Origin: a virus | Virus record (IMG/VR): IMGVR_UViG_3300034272_000987 | Coordinates: 1 to 49,026 of that record | Reading direction: 5' to 3' (one strand) | DNA: 49,026 bases | Shown: positions 8,435 through 16,395 of the stretch, in pieces | Numbering within the stretch: the stretch's first letter is position 1 | Layout: each line of letters starts with the position of its first letter | Notes under the pieces: generated by a model | What the model saw: the letters and a program-made list of their open reading frames with translations, nothing else | Database searches by the model: none | Told to the model about the DNA's origin: nothing | Translations under genes and position numbers: made by a program

Positions 8435-9088
8435 TTACTTGTTCCAAGACTCCATCATACACTTGTTAAGGTATTCCATGCAAGCTTTTGCATAACCCTC
8501 ATAAGTGTGCTCTTCGTTCTCATTCATGTCATATTCTGCTCCTTCTTTGCAAAGATATTCTTCGCAAATAGATTTGATCGCCATCTTAGCGTCTTCTGAG
8601 CAGTTCATTCCTTCAGATGTCATTTGTTGATAAGCTGGAACCTGTTCCATATTCTCATTCATGAATTCTCCGAATCTAAGAACTCGAGCTTCATCGATTT
8701 TTTCTTCTTCTTTGTCTTCTGCTGCAGCTTCGCCATCAGCAGTTACGTCTCCAATTTTAATATCGTAGTCGCCGTTGCCTGCTTCTTCGATTTCGCAATT
8801 GATAGTGTAAACGACTCCATCGTCTTCAGCAGAAAGAGTTCCTTTGAAGATTCCTTCTTCTTCTGTCTCTTCTTTGTCGTCATCTAGTTTGAATTCAAGA
8901 GCTTTTTCTTCACCATTAACTGTCTTAATTGTGATAGTAATAAAGTCTCCACCATCTGCGTCTCCTAGAGAGACGATTTCCGGAGCTGAGTGTCCGTCTT
9001 GTAGTTCTTTCATATTTTCAGAGTCTTCTCCGATCATTTCTCGTTGGTCCATGAATTTAGGCATACGTTTGTTTCCAAATTTTCCCAT
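8435..9088 (-). CDS. Acidic protein with internal head-targeting-like motif
   Basis: 217 aa, very acidic. Residues 40-115 look like a small beta domain ('ITITIKTVNGEEKALEFKL', 'VYTINCEI'). A linker rich in E/A/D follows, then EARVLRFGEFMNEN at 133-146: the tag found at the N-terminus of other proteins, here in the middle, as if two genes had fused or the tag marks the start of the mature C-terminal part. The last 70 residues carry four cysteines. Late promoter at 9107-9116. Function unknown; probable virion protein. Confidence 0.65.
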   Translation of the reverse strand: MGKFGNKRMPKFMDQREMIGEDSENMKELQDGHSAPEIVSLGDADGGDFITITIKTVNGEEKALEFKLDDDKEETEEEGIFKGTLSAEDDGVVYTINCEIEEAGNGDYDIKIGDVTADGEAAAEDKEEEKIDEARVLRFGEFMNENMEQVPAYQQMTSEGMNCSEDAKMAIKSICEEYLCKEGAEYDMNENEEHTYEGYAKACMEYLNKCMMESWNK

Positions 9089-9097
9089 TGTTAGTGG

Positions 9098-11104
9098 TTA
9101 TTTTGAGTTATTTATTTCGGAAGAACTCTCAATATTTATTGTTAATTCTTCTGCTCCAGTCTCATGCGTGATGACCAGATGATCTCCATCCTTGATCTTA
9201 TTGTCAATATACGCTTCAGCAATGAGGTCCTCTACGTGTGACTGGATCATTCTGCGTAGGGGTCTGGCTCCATACTTCTCATCATATCCTTTGTCTACGA
9301 TAAAATCTTTAGCCAGTTGTGTGAGTTCGACTGTATAGCCATTCTCTGCAACAGCTTTATAGAGATCAATCAATTCAACTTCAATGATTTTGTGAATGTC
9401 TTCCTTCTTCAGACTCTCGAATATGATAATATCATCGATTCGATTTAAGAACTCTGGTGCAAATTGTGAGCTTAGTGCATTTTTAAGGACATTTTGAGCA
9501 AGTTGTTTTTGATTTTCAAGCGAACTTGCTGTTGTAAATCCGATACCTGGTCCAAACTCTTGTAATTTTCTGGCCCCAACGTTAGACGTCATAATGATTA
9601 TTGTGTTCTTAAAATCAATCTTACGACCCAAACCGTCTGTCATGTGACCTTCATCTAAAACTTGCAAAAGAGTATTAAAGATGTCTGGGTGAGCCTTTTC
9701 AATCTCGTCCAACAGTACAACTGAATAGGGTTTGCGTTTAACCTTTTCAGTTAATTGTCCGCCCTGTTCGTAGCCTACGTAACCTGGAGGAGCTCCGGCG
9801 AGTTTTGATGATGTGAATTTTTCGCCAAACTCAGACATATCTACTCTAATTAAAGAATCTTCTGAATCAAACATGAATTTTGCAAGTTGCTTTGCGAGCT
9901 CAGTCTTTCCGACACCAGTTGGGCCCAAAAAAATAAATGTACCAATCGGCTTCTTCTTAGATTTCAGACCTGCTCTGGCTCTGTGAATTGCTCGAGCAAT
10001 CTTTTTAACTGCGTGGTCTTGACCGATGACAAGATCTTTTAGCGTATCTTCCATCTTTGCAAGTTTCTCAAGTTCAGAGCCTCTAAGTTTTGAGACATTG
10101 ATTCCTGTAATATTCGCAACGATTTGTGCAATATCTTCTTCATCGACCGGCAAACGATTACTCTTTAGAGATTCTTCCCACTTAGCCTTTTCCTCAGCGA
10201 TTTCATCAATCACATGACGTTCTTCGTCTCTAAGTCGAGCCGCGGCTTCATATTGTTGCTGCTCAACTGCCTTTTTCTTCTCTTCTCCGACTGAAAGTAA
10301 TTTGTCTTCCAATTTCTTTATTTCTTCAGGCACAACGACTCCAGCAATGTGAACGTTTGCGCCAGCTTCGTCCATCAAATCGATTGCTTTGTCTGGCAAA
10401 AATCTGTCCTGAATATATCGGCTACTGTATGTAACGCATGCATCGAGAGCCGCGTCAGAATATTTTACAGCATGATGATCCTCGTATTTTGCTCGGATAT
10501 TTTCAAGGATTTGTCGTGATTGCTCTGGAGTAGATGGATCTACTGTCACCTGTTGGAATCGACGACTTAGTGCACCATCTTTTTCAATTGATTCTCTGTA
10601 CTCATTTAGGGTTGTTGCGCCAATACACTGAATCTCTCCTCTAGCGAGAGCCGGTTTAAGAATATTCGCAGCATCTAATGAACCACTCGCAGAGCCTGCT
10701 CCAATTAAGGTATGAATTTCATCGATGAACAGAATTATGTTTTCGTGAGCAGATGCCTCTTGAATAACCGCTTCCATTCTCTCTTCAAATTGACCTCGGT
10801 ATTTTGTACCAGCGACTAGTGTTGAGAGTTCGAGAGTAATAATCTTTTTATCAAATAGAATCCTTGGGCAAGTTCTTTCGATAATCATCTTTGCGAGTCC
10901 TTCGACAATCGCAGTCTTTCCAACTCCAGGTTCTCCAACGAGTAGAGGATTGTTCTTTTTTCTTCTAGCTAGGATCTGGCTGCATCGACGAATTTCTTTT
11001 TCGCGACCAACCACCGGATCCAAACGACCCTCCATTGCAAGTTGGGTTAGATCTTTTCCGAAATTGTCTAAGGTAGGGGTTTTACTCTGATTCTTTGCTG
11101 CCAT
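9098..11104 (-). CDS. ClpC/ClpA-type AAA+ unfoldase
   Basis: 668 aa with two AAA+ modules: Walker A 'GEPGVGKT' at about 57-64 with Walker B 'ILFIDEIH', and second Walker A 'GPTGVGKT' near 400 with 'VLLDEIEKAH'. Between them a UVR-like helix ('KKAVEQQQYEAAARLRDEE') marks it as ClpC-like. After 'IIIMTSNVGA' it has the tripeptide IGF, the loop that docks ClpA/ClpC/ClpX on ClpP, so it should be able to feed a host ClpP. The usual N-terminal substrate/adaptor domain of about 140 aa is absent. Likely role: redirecting host proteolysis or remodelling phage complexes. Confidence 0.88.
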   Translation of the reverse strand: MAAKNQSKTPTLDNFGKDLTQLAMEGRLDPVVGREKEIRRCSQILARRKKNNPLLVGEPGVGKTAIVEGLAKMIIERTCPRILFDKKIITLELSTLVAGTKYRGQFEERMEAVIQEASAHENIILFIDEIHTLIGAGSASGSLDAANILKPALARGEIQCIGATTLNEYRESIEKDGALSRRFQQVTVDPSTPEQSRQILENIRAKYEDHHAVKYSDAALDACVTYSSRYIQDRFLPDKAIDLMDEAGANVHIAGVVVPEEIKKLEDKLLSVGEEKKKAVEQQQYEAAARLRDEERHVIDEIAEEKAKWEESLKSNRLPVDEEDIAQIVANITGINVSKLRGSELEKLAKMEDTLKDLVIGQDHAVKKIARAIHRARAGLKSKKKPIGTFIFLGPTGVGKTELAKQLAKFMFDSEDSLIRVDMSEFGEKFTSSKLAGAPPGYVGYEQGGQLTEKVKRKPYSVVLLDEIEKAHPDIFNTLLQVLDEGHMTDGLGRKIDFKNTIIIMTSNVGARKLQEFGPGIGFTTASSLENQKQLAQNVLKNALSSQFAPEFLNRIDDIIIFESLKKEDIHKIIEVELIDLYKAVAENGYTVELTQLAKDFIVDKGYDEKYGARPLRRMIQSHVEDLIAEAYIDNKIKDGDHLVITHETGAEELTINIESSSEINNSK
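9107..9116 (-). promoter_or_regulatory. Late promoter AATAAATAAC
   Basis: AATAAATAAC on the minus strand, 18 nt before the ATG at 9088, lying inside the 3' end of the ClpC-like gene. Confidence 0.5.
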
Positions 11105-11114
11105 GTGTTAGTAA

Positions 11115-11411
11115 TTATATTGTAATCTCATATTCTGAGTTTTCGGTACGAAATCTTACGTATTCGTACAGACCATCATCGGTCTTTTTTTCTTCCAGTA
11201 TTTCAGTTACCTTTGTAGTCAACCAATAATCTTGTGATGAATAACTACGGGCTGTAACTGAGCCGACTAATACTGAGCAGCCAACGGTTGGAACTGATCC
11301 AACAATTTTATCAAACTTACCATCTTCTGTCCACTGTATCGCTTCAACTCTTTGGCCTTGCTCTTTGAGCTCTCTAGTTCCGTCTTTGTGTATCTTAAAT
11401 AGTCTTGCCAT
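11115..11411 (-). CDS. Hypothetical protein
   Basis: 98 aa, mixed charge, predicted beta-rich from composition ('GCSVLVGSVTARSY', 'YVRFRTENSEYEITI'). No recognised domain. 10 bp upstream of the ClpC-like gene, probably in the same transcript. Confidence 0.55.
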   Translation of the reverse strand: MARLFKIHKDGTRELKEQGQRVEAIQWTEDGKFDKIVGSVPTVGCSVLVGSVTARSYSSQDYWLTTKVTEILEEKKTDDGLYEYVRFRTENSEYEITI

Positions 11412-11423
11412 AATCTAAATTTT

Positions 11424-12059
11424 TTAGTCCCACCATCTGCGCATGTCCGATCCGTCGTACCATTTGTACCAGTGAGATTCATTTTTCCTTTCCTCTTCTG
11501 TCAGCTCATCATATAGCTTTTGATACTCTCCGTCTGGCTGGCCTCTCAAGATGGTCCATAGTTCCTGCCATTCCTGTTCGCCAATCTCACGGGCTCTGTC
11601 GAATACTTTTCGGTTGTGGGCCTTTTCGTCAGCAGTGTCGTTGTCCTTTAATTGAAAATGTTCGGGATCTCCTTCGATCTCCTCAAATTCCCAATCGTGT
11701 AGAATTAACTTGCCAAGTTCAGCCTCAGCCATGTCGATGTAATTGTCCTCGTTGTAGTTTCGGATCAGTTCGACAGCTCGGCGCATTGCGGCAACTTTCT
11801 TCAGACGAGGCTCATCGACCTCCATCCCATATTTTTCGACATTTTCGGCCAATAGAGCCAGACCAGTCTCCATAAACGCTAGAGTACCGTGATGGTCCCA
11901 TGTTCTCTGTCTCCAGAGAGCCTTACGAAAACGCCAAATATTCTTAAAGAACCAGGGAATATCGTATTTGAATAGTTCAAATAATTTATAGTACCATCGT
12001 TGGTGGCGAATCATTCTCTTTAAACTTTCTGTGAATGTGTCTGCAAATTTAACTTCCAT
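11424..12059 (-). CDS. Conserved phage hypothetical protein
   Basis: 211 aa, rich in Trp and charged residues. The segment 'WDHHGTLAFMETGLALLAEN' is a pattern I have seen in uncharacterised proteins of unrelated phages, but no function is known to me. The start is 21 nt after a terminator-promoter module (12081-12101, TAGTATAAAATA). No membrane segment. Confidence 0.65.
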   Translation of the reverse strand: MEVKFADTFTESLKRMIRHQRWYYKLFELFKYDIPWFFKNIWRFRKALWRQRTWDHHGTLAFMETGLALLAENVEKYGMEVDEPRLKKVAAMRRAVELIRNYNEDNYIDMAEAELGKLILHDWEFEEIEGDPEHFQLKDNDTADEKAHNRKVFDRAREIGEQEWQELWTILRGQPDGEYQKLYDELTEEERKNESHWYKWYDGSDMRRWWD

Positions 12060-12061
12060 AC

Positions 12062-12101
12062 TTTTATTTTATACTAAAAAAGGGGCTAATGGTTAGCCCC
12101 T
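12062..12101 (-). terminator. Terminator fused to promoter
   Basis: Stem 12081-12089 pairs with 12093-12101 (AGGGGCTAA / TTAGCCCCT); on the minus strand it is followed by TTTTTTAGTATAAAAT. The stop codon of the gene at 12086 lies inside the hairpin, and the downstream promoter-like TAGTATAAAAT overlaps the T-run. Confidence 0.75.
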
Positions 12102-12616
12102 TGGAAAATTTCTTCTATAATTAAGGGTCGATCTCGTCGAACCGCTGCCACTCGTTTTATCTTTGGTCCAGGTTTAGCAAAATCGACATTTTGACTAGTT
12201 GTCCCAAACTGTATCTCTCTTAATGAGTTAATCATTAGATCATTCGAAGACTCTTCAATATGACTGACCTTTCGCATATTAGCTCTATCGAATATTGCAT
12301 CCAAATAATATCCAAGCTCGGACGGTACGCCAAAAGATATAATGTTCGATGAATCATGTACTCGAATAGAGTTTCCTTTGATAATAATTGTCAAGCCAGT
12401 TTCTTCATTATGTAGAATACGTGAGTTATTTTCTACAGAATAATGGAGATTTGCAGTTTTAGATAAGACTGCTCTACGCATAAAAGAGATAAACTCTTTT
12501 TCAAAAGCTGTCCACATATCAGCAGTCCTCCTTTTTTTGGAAATTGCCCATCTACAATACGCTCTGCGCATTTTTGATCGGATAATACGATTTAAGTTAA
12601 ATGGAATCTTAGTCAT
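12086..12616 (-). CDS. Hypothetical protein
   Basis: 176 aa from the ATG at 12616; longer upstream starts would overlap the previous gene by 68 bp, whereas this one overlaps its TAA by only eight bases. Basic N-terminal third (many Lys/Arg), then a segment 'TGLTIIIKGNSIRVHDSSN'. No recognised domain. Terminates in a terminator hairpin. Confidence 0.6.
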   Translation of the reverse strand: MTKIPFNLNRIIRSKMRRAYCRWAISKKRRTADMWTAFEKEFISFMRRAVLSKTANLHYSVENNSRILHNEETGLTIIIKGNSIRVHDSSNIISFGVPSELGYYLDAIFDRANMRKVSHIEESSNDLMINSLREIQFGTTSQNVDFAKPGPKIKRVAAVRRDRPLIIEEIFQGANH

Positions 12617-13013
12617 TTGTATCATGTTTGGGTTTAAAGAAGTTTTGAAGTTTTTCGGTAAATGCTTCTGCATCAAATTTTTCTATAGTAGGTAACTCAT
12701 ATTCAACATAACTGTCAGAGTTTCGCATTTCTTCGACAACTTGCCACAAACTTTCGACTGTGTGACAAATCTCATTGTTATTCTCGTCCCAAGCCTGATT
12801 GATTTGACCATTCAAACTTTGTCTTTCGTATAAGTACCACTCGATCCATTCAGATGCAGCCTTTCCGTAATGCGATCTGATTGCGAGCCATGTTGCATGT
12901 GAATGATCTGTCTCATATTCCATAAGATCGATTCCTAACTGGTGAGCGGCAAAGCTCCTCTCTTCTATCTTTTTTAATGTAGCAATAAGCTCATCAAATA
13001 CTTCGAACTTCAT
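12609..13013 (-). CDS. Hypothetical protein
   Basis: 134 aa, acidic, Trp/Tyr-rich, mostly helical by composition ('SHYGKAASEWIEWYLYE'). No domain recognised. In a tight minus-strand run with the genes at 13016 and 12086. Confidence 0.6.
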   Translation of the reverse strand: MKFEVFDELIATLKKIEERSFAAHQLGIDLMEYETDHSHATWLAIRSHYGKAASEWIEWYLYERQSLNGQINQAWDENNNEICHTVESLWQVVEEMRNSDSYVEYELPTIEKFDAEAFTEKLQNFFKPKHDTND

Positions 13014-13015
13014 GA

Positions 13016-13201
13016 TTATGATTGGTTTTTGTCAAGTTGAACAAGCAATTTTTCCAGAGCTTGTGTGATTCCTGCTTTAATTAATTCGTGTAGATCTTGG
13101 CTGTCGTTAACTAGTTCCATCTCATTTGCTGCTGAGATTGCTCCAACTAGATTTTTTGCACTGTCCTCCGCAATAAGATCTAAGTCTATGTGGTTTTCCA
13201 T
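13016..13201 (-). CDS. Small acidic hypothetical protein
   Basis: 61 aa, one helical acidic domain, no motif. It starts only 5 nt after a TAGTATAATA motif, so its message would be essentially leaderless. Ends 2 bp before the next gene start, suggesting coupling. Confidence 0.55.
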   Translation of the reverse strand: MENHIDLDLIAEDSAKNLVGAISAANEMELVNDSQDLHELIKAGITQALEKLLVQLDKNQS

Positions 13202-13205
13202 ATAG

Positions 13206-13216
13206 TTATTATACTA
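13206..13216 (-). promoter_or_regulatory. TAGTATAATAA promoter-like motif
   Basis: TAGTATAATAA immediately upstream of the ATG at 13201 and directly preceded by a T-run; a weak -35-like TGACA lies 18 nt upstream of the TATAAT. Confidence 0.5.
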
Positions 13217-13778
13217 AAAACTTAAGGATTTTGTCATAAATCCCAGACTGTTTTATTCCCTCTCTGCTTAGGGGAGTATGCACAAAGTTATCCAAGCCCC
13301 AATCTTTCCAAGATTCACCGTTTTTGCCCATGTTCAAATCGTCAATTGCGACCCAATGAGTAATCTCAGGATGGTTGTGCAGGTACTGTTTGATCTCAAT
13401 AACACGGGTCATTTCCAAGTCCCATTTCGGAGACCATATCCAGACCATATCATTGTACCAAGTGCACTGACCTAGATCATGAGTCAAGGCAATAGGCTTC
13501 TTAATGATTCCTTTTGATTCATAATACTCTCCCATCTCTTCGACATTGGCCCAACGCTTCCAGTCCGAACTCACGACGATCTCGGCCCCAGTCTCTTCGA
13601 TTATTCGATTAAGCAAGTTGACAGCCTTTTGATCAAAGTTATCGAATCTGAGGTCAATTGGCATTTCTTTGACATCAATGTTTGGATTACAATCAGCCTT
13701 TTCGCGCTTCTTGTATCGTGAACCCCAATTGTCTGCCAGACAGATCACTCCATCATGGTCTAAAAATATTACTTTCAT
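13209..13778 (-). CDS. HAD-superfamily phosphatase (RNA-repair HAD type), paralogue 1
   Basis: 189 aa. HAD motifs: FLDHDG at 5-10 (DxD), 'IVVSSDWKRW' (motif II Ser) near 68 and 'WVAIDDLN' (motif IV) near 142. The spacing and the 'TGAEIVVSSDW' block fit the HAD_SAK family, named from 'Swiss Army knife' RNA-repair proteins; this is a family-level inference. Overlaps the next paralogue by four bases (ATGA). Could act as a nucleic-acid end phosphatase; substrate not shown. Confidence 0.75.
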   Translation of the reverse strand: MKVIFLDHDGVICLADNWGSRYKKREKADCNPNIDVKEMPIDLRFDNFDQKAVNLLNRIIEETGAEIVVSSDWKRWANVEEMGEYYESKGIIKKPIALTHDLGQCTWYNDMVWIWSPKWDLEMTRVIEIKQYLHNHPEITHWVAIDDLNMGKNGESWKDWGLDNFVHTPLSREGIKQSGIYDKILKFLV

Positions 13779-14368
13779 TCTTCTTCGTCGTTATAGTAGA
13801 GTGCAGGTAGATCAGCATTAAGAATCGCTATTGCCCTTTCAACCAATTCGTCTGTGAGTCCATGATTGTGACTTGTATGGACAAAGTGTTCGCGCTGTCC
13901 ATAAAGCATGTCAGAATCGTCGTCAATAATGATGTAGTTCTTGACCTTTGCCTTGTTCATGTATTTGAGCTGTTCCTCTTTGGACCAATTGATTCTTTGG
14001 AAGTCTCCATGATTATCAAGCCACCAATCGATTTCACAGCCTCTTGGAATTCGATAACCTTCCATGTCCTCGTACGGTTTCTTACACCATAGATGAGGCG
14101 TGAGTCCAATTACTTCTCCTTTGACTCCAACTCTATCCATTAGACCTTGTAGAGTTTCAACAGTTTCGCCGCTTCTCCAACTTGAACTAATAACGAGTTT
14201 AGCACCAGTTACCTCAATCAGACGATTGAGTCTTTCGACTGCCCTAGGATCAAACTCGTAGAAAGGATACTGTGCGCTGACTGAATCCATTTCAACGTTA
14301 TCGCGACGATAAACGTACCAATCTTGTGAATTTAAGACACCATCGATGTCTAAGAATATTACTTTCAT
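13775..14368 (-). CDS. HAD-superfamily phosphatase (RNA-repair HAD type), paralogue 2
   Basis: 197 aa, tandem paralogue of the gene at 13209. FLDIDGVLNS at 5-14, 'LVISSSWRSGE' near 59, and 'YIIIDDDSDM' near 147 are the HAD signature residues. The match to the HAD_SAK pattern (FDPRAV..LN.L...TGA.LVISSSWR) is better here than in its neighbour. The pair likely arose by duplication. Possible 3'-phosphatase activity complementing the separate kinase at 34313, which lacks a phosphatase domain. Confidence 0.78.
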   Translation of the reverse strand: MKVIFLDIDGVLNSQDWYVYRRDNVEMDSVSAQYPFYEFDPRAVERLNRLIEVTGAKLVISSSWRSGETVETLQGLMDRVGVKGEVIGLTPHLWCKKPYEDMEGYRIPRGCEIDWWLDNHGDFQRINWSKEEQLKYMNKAKVKNYIIIDDDSDMLYGQREHFVHTSHNHGLTDELVERAIAILNADLPALYYNDEEE

Positions 14369-14703
14369 TTGTAGTATATTACTGGTGGAAAATCTCCAAA
14401 GACGAATTTAGTTACGTCACAGAGCCACATCTTAAGATTATACTCAAGACTCTGATAAGTTTCAGCAATATAATATGCACCACCGATTTCATCATCAGCT
14501 TCCTCGATCATGATCAATTTCTCAGCTCCATCGAATTTCTCGTTAGAGATTGTCATCCACACGTCCCATTCTCCTTGACATAATAGATCTAGCCAGACGT
14601 CGGCACCGGCCACCATCTGTAAGTCCGCTCGAGGCCCTTCCCATTCAGGCAGGTCGACGAACCAATCTGTCATTTCTTTCTCAAACTTGAGGCGGCGTCT
14701 CAT
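14365..14703 (-). CDS. Conserved phage hypothetical protein (DUF6717-like)
   Basis: 112 aa from the ATG at 14703, chosen because 'RRLKFEKEMTDWFVDLPEW' matches the usual start of this small phage family; the start overlaps the upstream gene by 23 bp. Later motifs: 'MVAGADVWLDLL', 'GGAYYIAE' and 'KMWLCDVTKFVFG..P..IYYK'. Function unknown. An alternative start is at 14673. Overlaps the following HAD gene by four bases. Confidence 0.6.
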   Translation of the reverse strand: MRRRLKFEKEMTDWFVDLPEWEGPRADLQMVAGADVWLDLLCQGEWDVWMTISNEKFDGAEKLIMIEEADDEIGGAYYIAETYQSLEYNLKMWLCDVTKFVFGDFPPVIYYK

Positions 14704-15250
14704 TGATTTCGATTGTTGGTTTCTCACCATTTGCCATAGAATAAACTACATTTGTTGGAGTAAGCGACCACTCTTGACCTTGGAAAAGATCAACGTATTT
14801 TTGGCCCATGCCCTTTTTAATGTAGGCAATTGTCATGTGAGGATGATACTCTGGGAATTGTGTTGTGAATGGGAACTGTTTAAGATCTTCATTGCACTTG
14901 TGTAGGAATGCTCCGCCCTTATTTGGATAACGAATATCGAACTTGAGCACATCATACTTTGGATTGTCGAACATTGAAACATTATAGGCAATAAGCTCGC
15001 CAAACTGATGTTTTTCAATGACTCCTTTAACTTCCTCTAAAGAGACTCCATCGTGAAGCCCGTAGAGCAAAGTGATATGTGGTTCAGTTTCTAGACCAAA
15101 GGTAGAATCGTCTGGATTGATGTAAACGTCCTCTTCTTCTATTTGACTGTGTAATTTTTCCATATTTGGAAAATCTGTGTAGAGCATGACGCAACCGTAA
15201 TCGTATGTTGCCTGCTTCTCATTGACGAATTGTGTAAATGACTTTATCAT
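14681..15250 (-). CDS. 2H phosphoesterase (2',5' RNA ligase-like) with head-targeting tag
   Basis: 189 aa. Two HxT motifs of the 2H superfamily, 'EPHITLLYG' (H58-T60) and 'YHPHMTIAYIKKG' (H138-T140), in the usual spacing. Such enzymes open 2',3'-cyclic phosphates or 2',5' bonds in RNA; in yeast Trl1 the same fold heals tRNA exon ends. The first residues MIKSFTQFVNEKQA match the capsid-targeting-like tag, and a late promoter lies 4 nt upstream, so it may be packaged and delivered with the genome. Candidate partner of the RNA ligase and kinase at 32878-34699. Confidence 0.82.
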   Translation of the reverse strand: MIKSFTQFVNEKQATYDYGCVMLYTDFPNMEKLHSQIEEEDVYINPDDSTFGLETEPHITLLYGLHDGVSLEEVKGVIEKHQFGELIAYNVSMFDNPKYDVLKFDIRYPNKGGAFLHKCNEDLKQFPFTTQFPEYHPHMTIAYIKKGMGQKYVDLFQGQEWSLTPTNVVYSMANGEKPTIEINETPPQV

Positions 15251-15253
15251 ACA

Positions 15254-15263
15254 GTTATTTATT
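15254..15263 (-). promoter_or_regulatory. Late promoter AATAAATAAC
   Basis: AATAAATAAC followed by TGT and the ATG at 15250: almost no leader. Confidence 0.5.
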
Positions 15264-15498
15264 GTGCTTCCAGTTTTTTCCTTAAGCTCATACTGAAGTG
15301 AACACGTTTAGCCATTTCAATTGTCATAAATACTCCGCTTCTGCGTTTCTCTGGGTTCATGACAAGCGCAACCTTAAATGGGCTGATCCAACTAAATGAT
15401 CGACTTGCCGCTTTCTTAAAAATAAATGTGAATTGGACTGAATTCTTTCGGGAAACGATCACAGTCTTGTCTTTGACAACTAGGCTTTCTTTTGACAT
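15259..15498 (-). CDS. Small basic hypothetical protein
   Basis: 79 aa, basic, Ser/Lys-rich, no recognised domain ('VFMTIEMAKRVHFSMSLRKK'). Its 3' end overlaps the late promoter of the 2H phosphoesterase gene. Six bases downstream of the lipoprotein gene. Confidence 0.5.
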   Translation of the reverse strand: MSKESLVVKDKTVIVSRKNSVQFTFIFKKAASRSFSWISPFKVALVMNPEKRRSGVFMTIEMAKRVHFSMSLRKKLEAQ

Positions 15499-15504
15499 AA
15501 GTAA

Positions 15505-15741
15505 TTAATAAACGAATTTGTAAGTTATTGTATCCCCGATTGCAGGTTTTGACCTAAGTGTCAGAACCGCAGAATCTGACAATTTTGCTTTCCAAAGAGG
15601 CTCGTAATCCTGAAGAGAATTACTTGCTCGATGAGACCATACTCTAACGATGGTCACTTTTTTCTCTCGATATTTGAGATCCTTATTTGTACAGGAAAAT
15701 AGTAAGAACGCCAATCCCAATATAGCTAATAAACTTTTCAT
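15505..15741 (-). CDS. Small lipoprotein
   Basis: 78 aa. Residues 1-17 form a signal peptide (MKSLLAILGLAFLLFSC) with lipobox LFSC and Cys17 as the lipidated residue; the mature 61 aa part is basic and beta-rich. It should be anchored in the host envelope. Phage lipoproteins of this size sometimes block superinfection; here this is only a possibility. Confidence 0.7.
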   Translation of the reverse strand: MKSLLAILGLAFLLFSCTNKDLKYREKKVTIVRVWSHRASNSLQDYEPLWKAKLSDSAVLTLRSKPAIGDTITYKFVY

Positions 15742-15747
15742 AAGTTA

Positions 15748-16164
15748 TTAAATAAAGGGTTCTTTAGTTATTGCTTGAATTCTTTGGAGTTGATTTGGAG
15801 TCAAAAAGTCTTTTGATCTCCATATTTCAGCAAGAGCGGCTGCGATTTCTCTATCAGTATACGTAGATGCTTCAGACTCCATCATCTCTTGAACAGTTTC
15901 ATAAGTATCAACGTCCTCTCCAAACTCTCCATGTAGATCTTCATAGAGCTCTTTACGGTCATACCAACCAAGCTCATTTACTGCATCATCCATGTCTACA
16001 AAGATGTCAGCTTCGATCCTGCCAGGAGGAGTGCCTTCAATTGGTTTATCGTATTCTTCACCAAGATGTTTCTTGAGAAGTTCTACTAATTTTTTCTGTT
16101 CGTTTAGATTTAAGCCCTCGATAAATTCAGAGGCGCTCACTTTGATTTCGATGTCACTTAGCAT
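15748..16164 (-). CDS. Acidic hypothetical protein
   Basis: 138 aa, strongly acidic and helical. Contains 'SASEFIEGLNLNEQKKLVELL', loosely tag-like but internal. No domain recognised. A TAGTATAATA motif lies about 20 nt upstream of the start. Confidence 0.58.
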   Translation of the reverse strand: MLSDIEIKVSASEFIEGLNLNEQKKLVELLKKHLGEEYDKPIEGTPPGRIEADIFVDMDDAVNELGWYDRKELYEDLHGEFGEDVDTYETVQEMMESEASTYTDREIAAALAEIWRSKDFLTPNQLQRIQAITKEPFI

Positions 16165-16183
16165 ATCACTATTGAGTTTAGTG

Positions 16184-16194
16184 CTATTATACTA
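16184..16194 (-). promoter_or_regulatory. TAGTATAATAG promoter-like motif
   Basis: TAGTATAATAG upstream of the gene starting at 16164, with TATAAT 21 nt before the ATG. Confidence 0.45.
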
Positions 16195-16395
16195 TGATTT
16201 CGTCTTTCTGGTTTTAGGTTCTTTGTACAATTTACCAGTTGTACCCCTAGCTTCAACACAGGGGCCACATAGGAATATGTAATGATCAGGTCTCTCTACC
16301 AAATAAATTTCTGTTGGCTTGAAAAGTTCGACACAGTCTTGACAGACAACATCCTTTGACTTTTTCTTTTCAGGTTTATTAAATGAGAATGCCAT
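16192..16395 (-). CDS. Small zinc-finger protein
   Basis: 67 aa with two CxxC knuckles, 'VVCQDCVELF' and 'LCGPCVEAR', about 24 residues apart, enough for one zinc site. Both termini are Lys-rich, suggesting nucleic-acid binding. The start codon shares a base with the upstream stop (TAATG), so translation is probably coupled. Function unknown. Confidence 0.62.
   Translation of the reverse strand: MAFSFNKPEKKKSKDVVCQDCVELFKPTEIYLVERPDHYIFLCGPCVEARGTTGKLYKEPKTRKTKS

Noticed and set aside
12617-12676. Upstream extension of the gene at 12086
   Set aside because: Would overlap the previous gene by 68 bp; the ATG at 12616 gives a normal short overlap.
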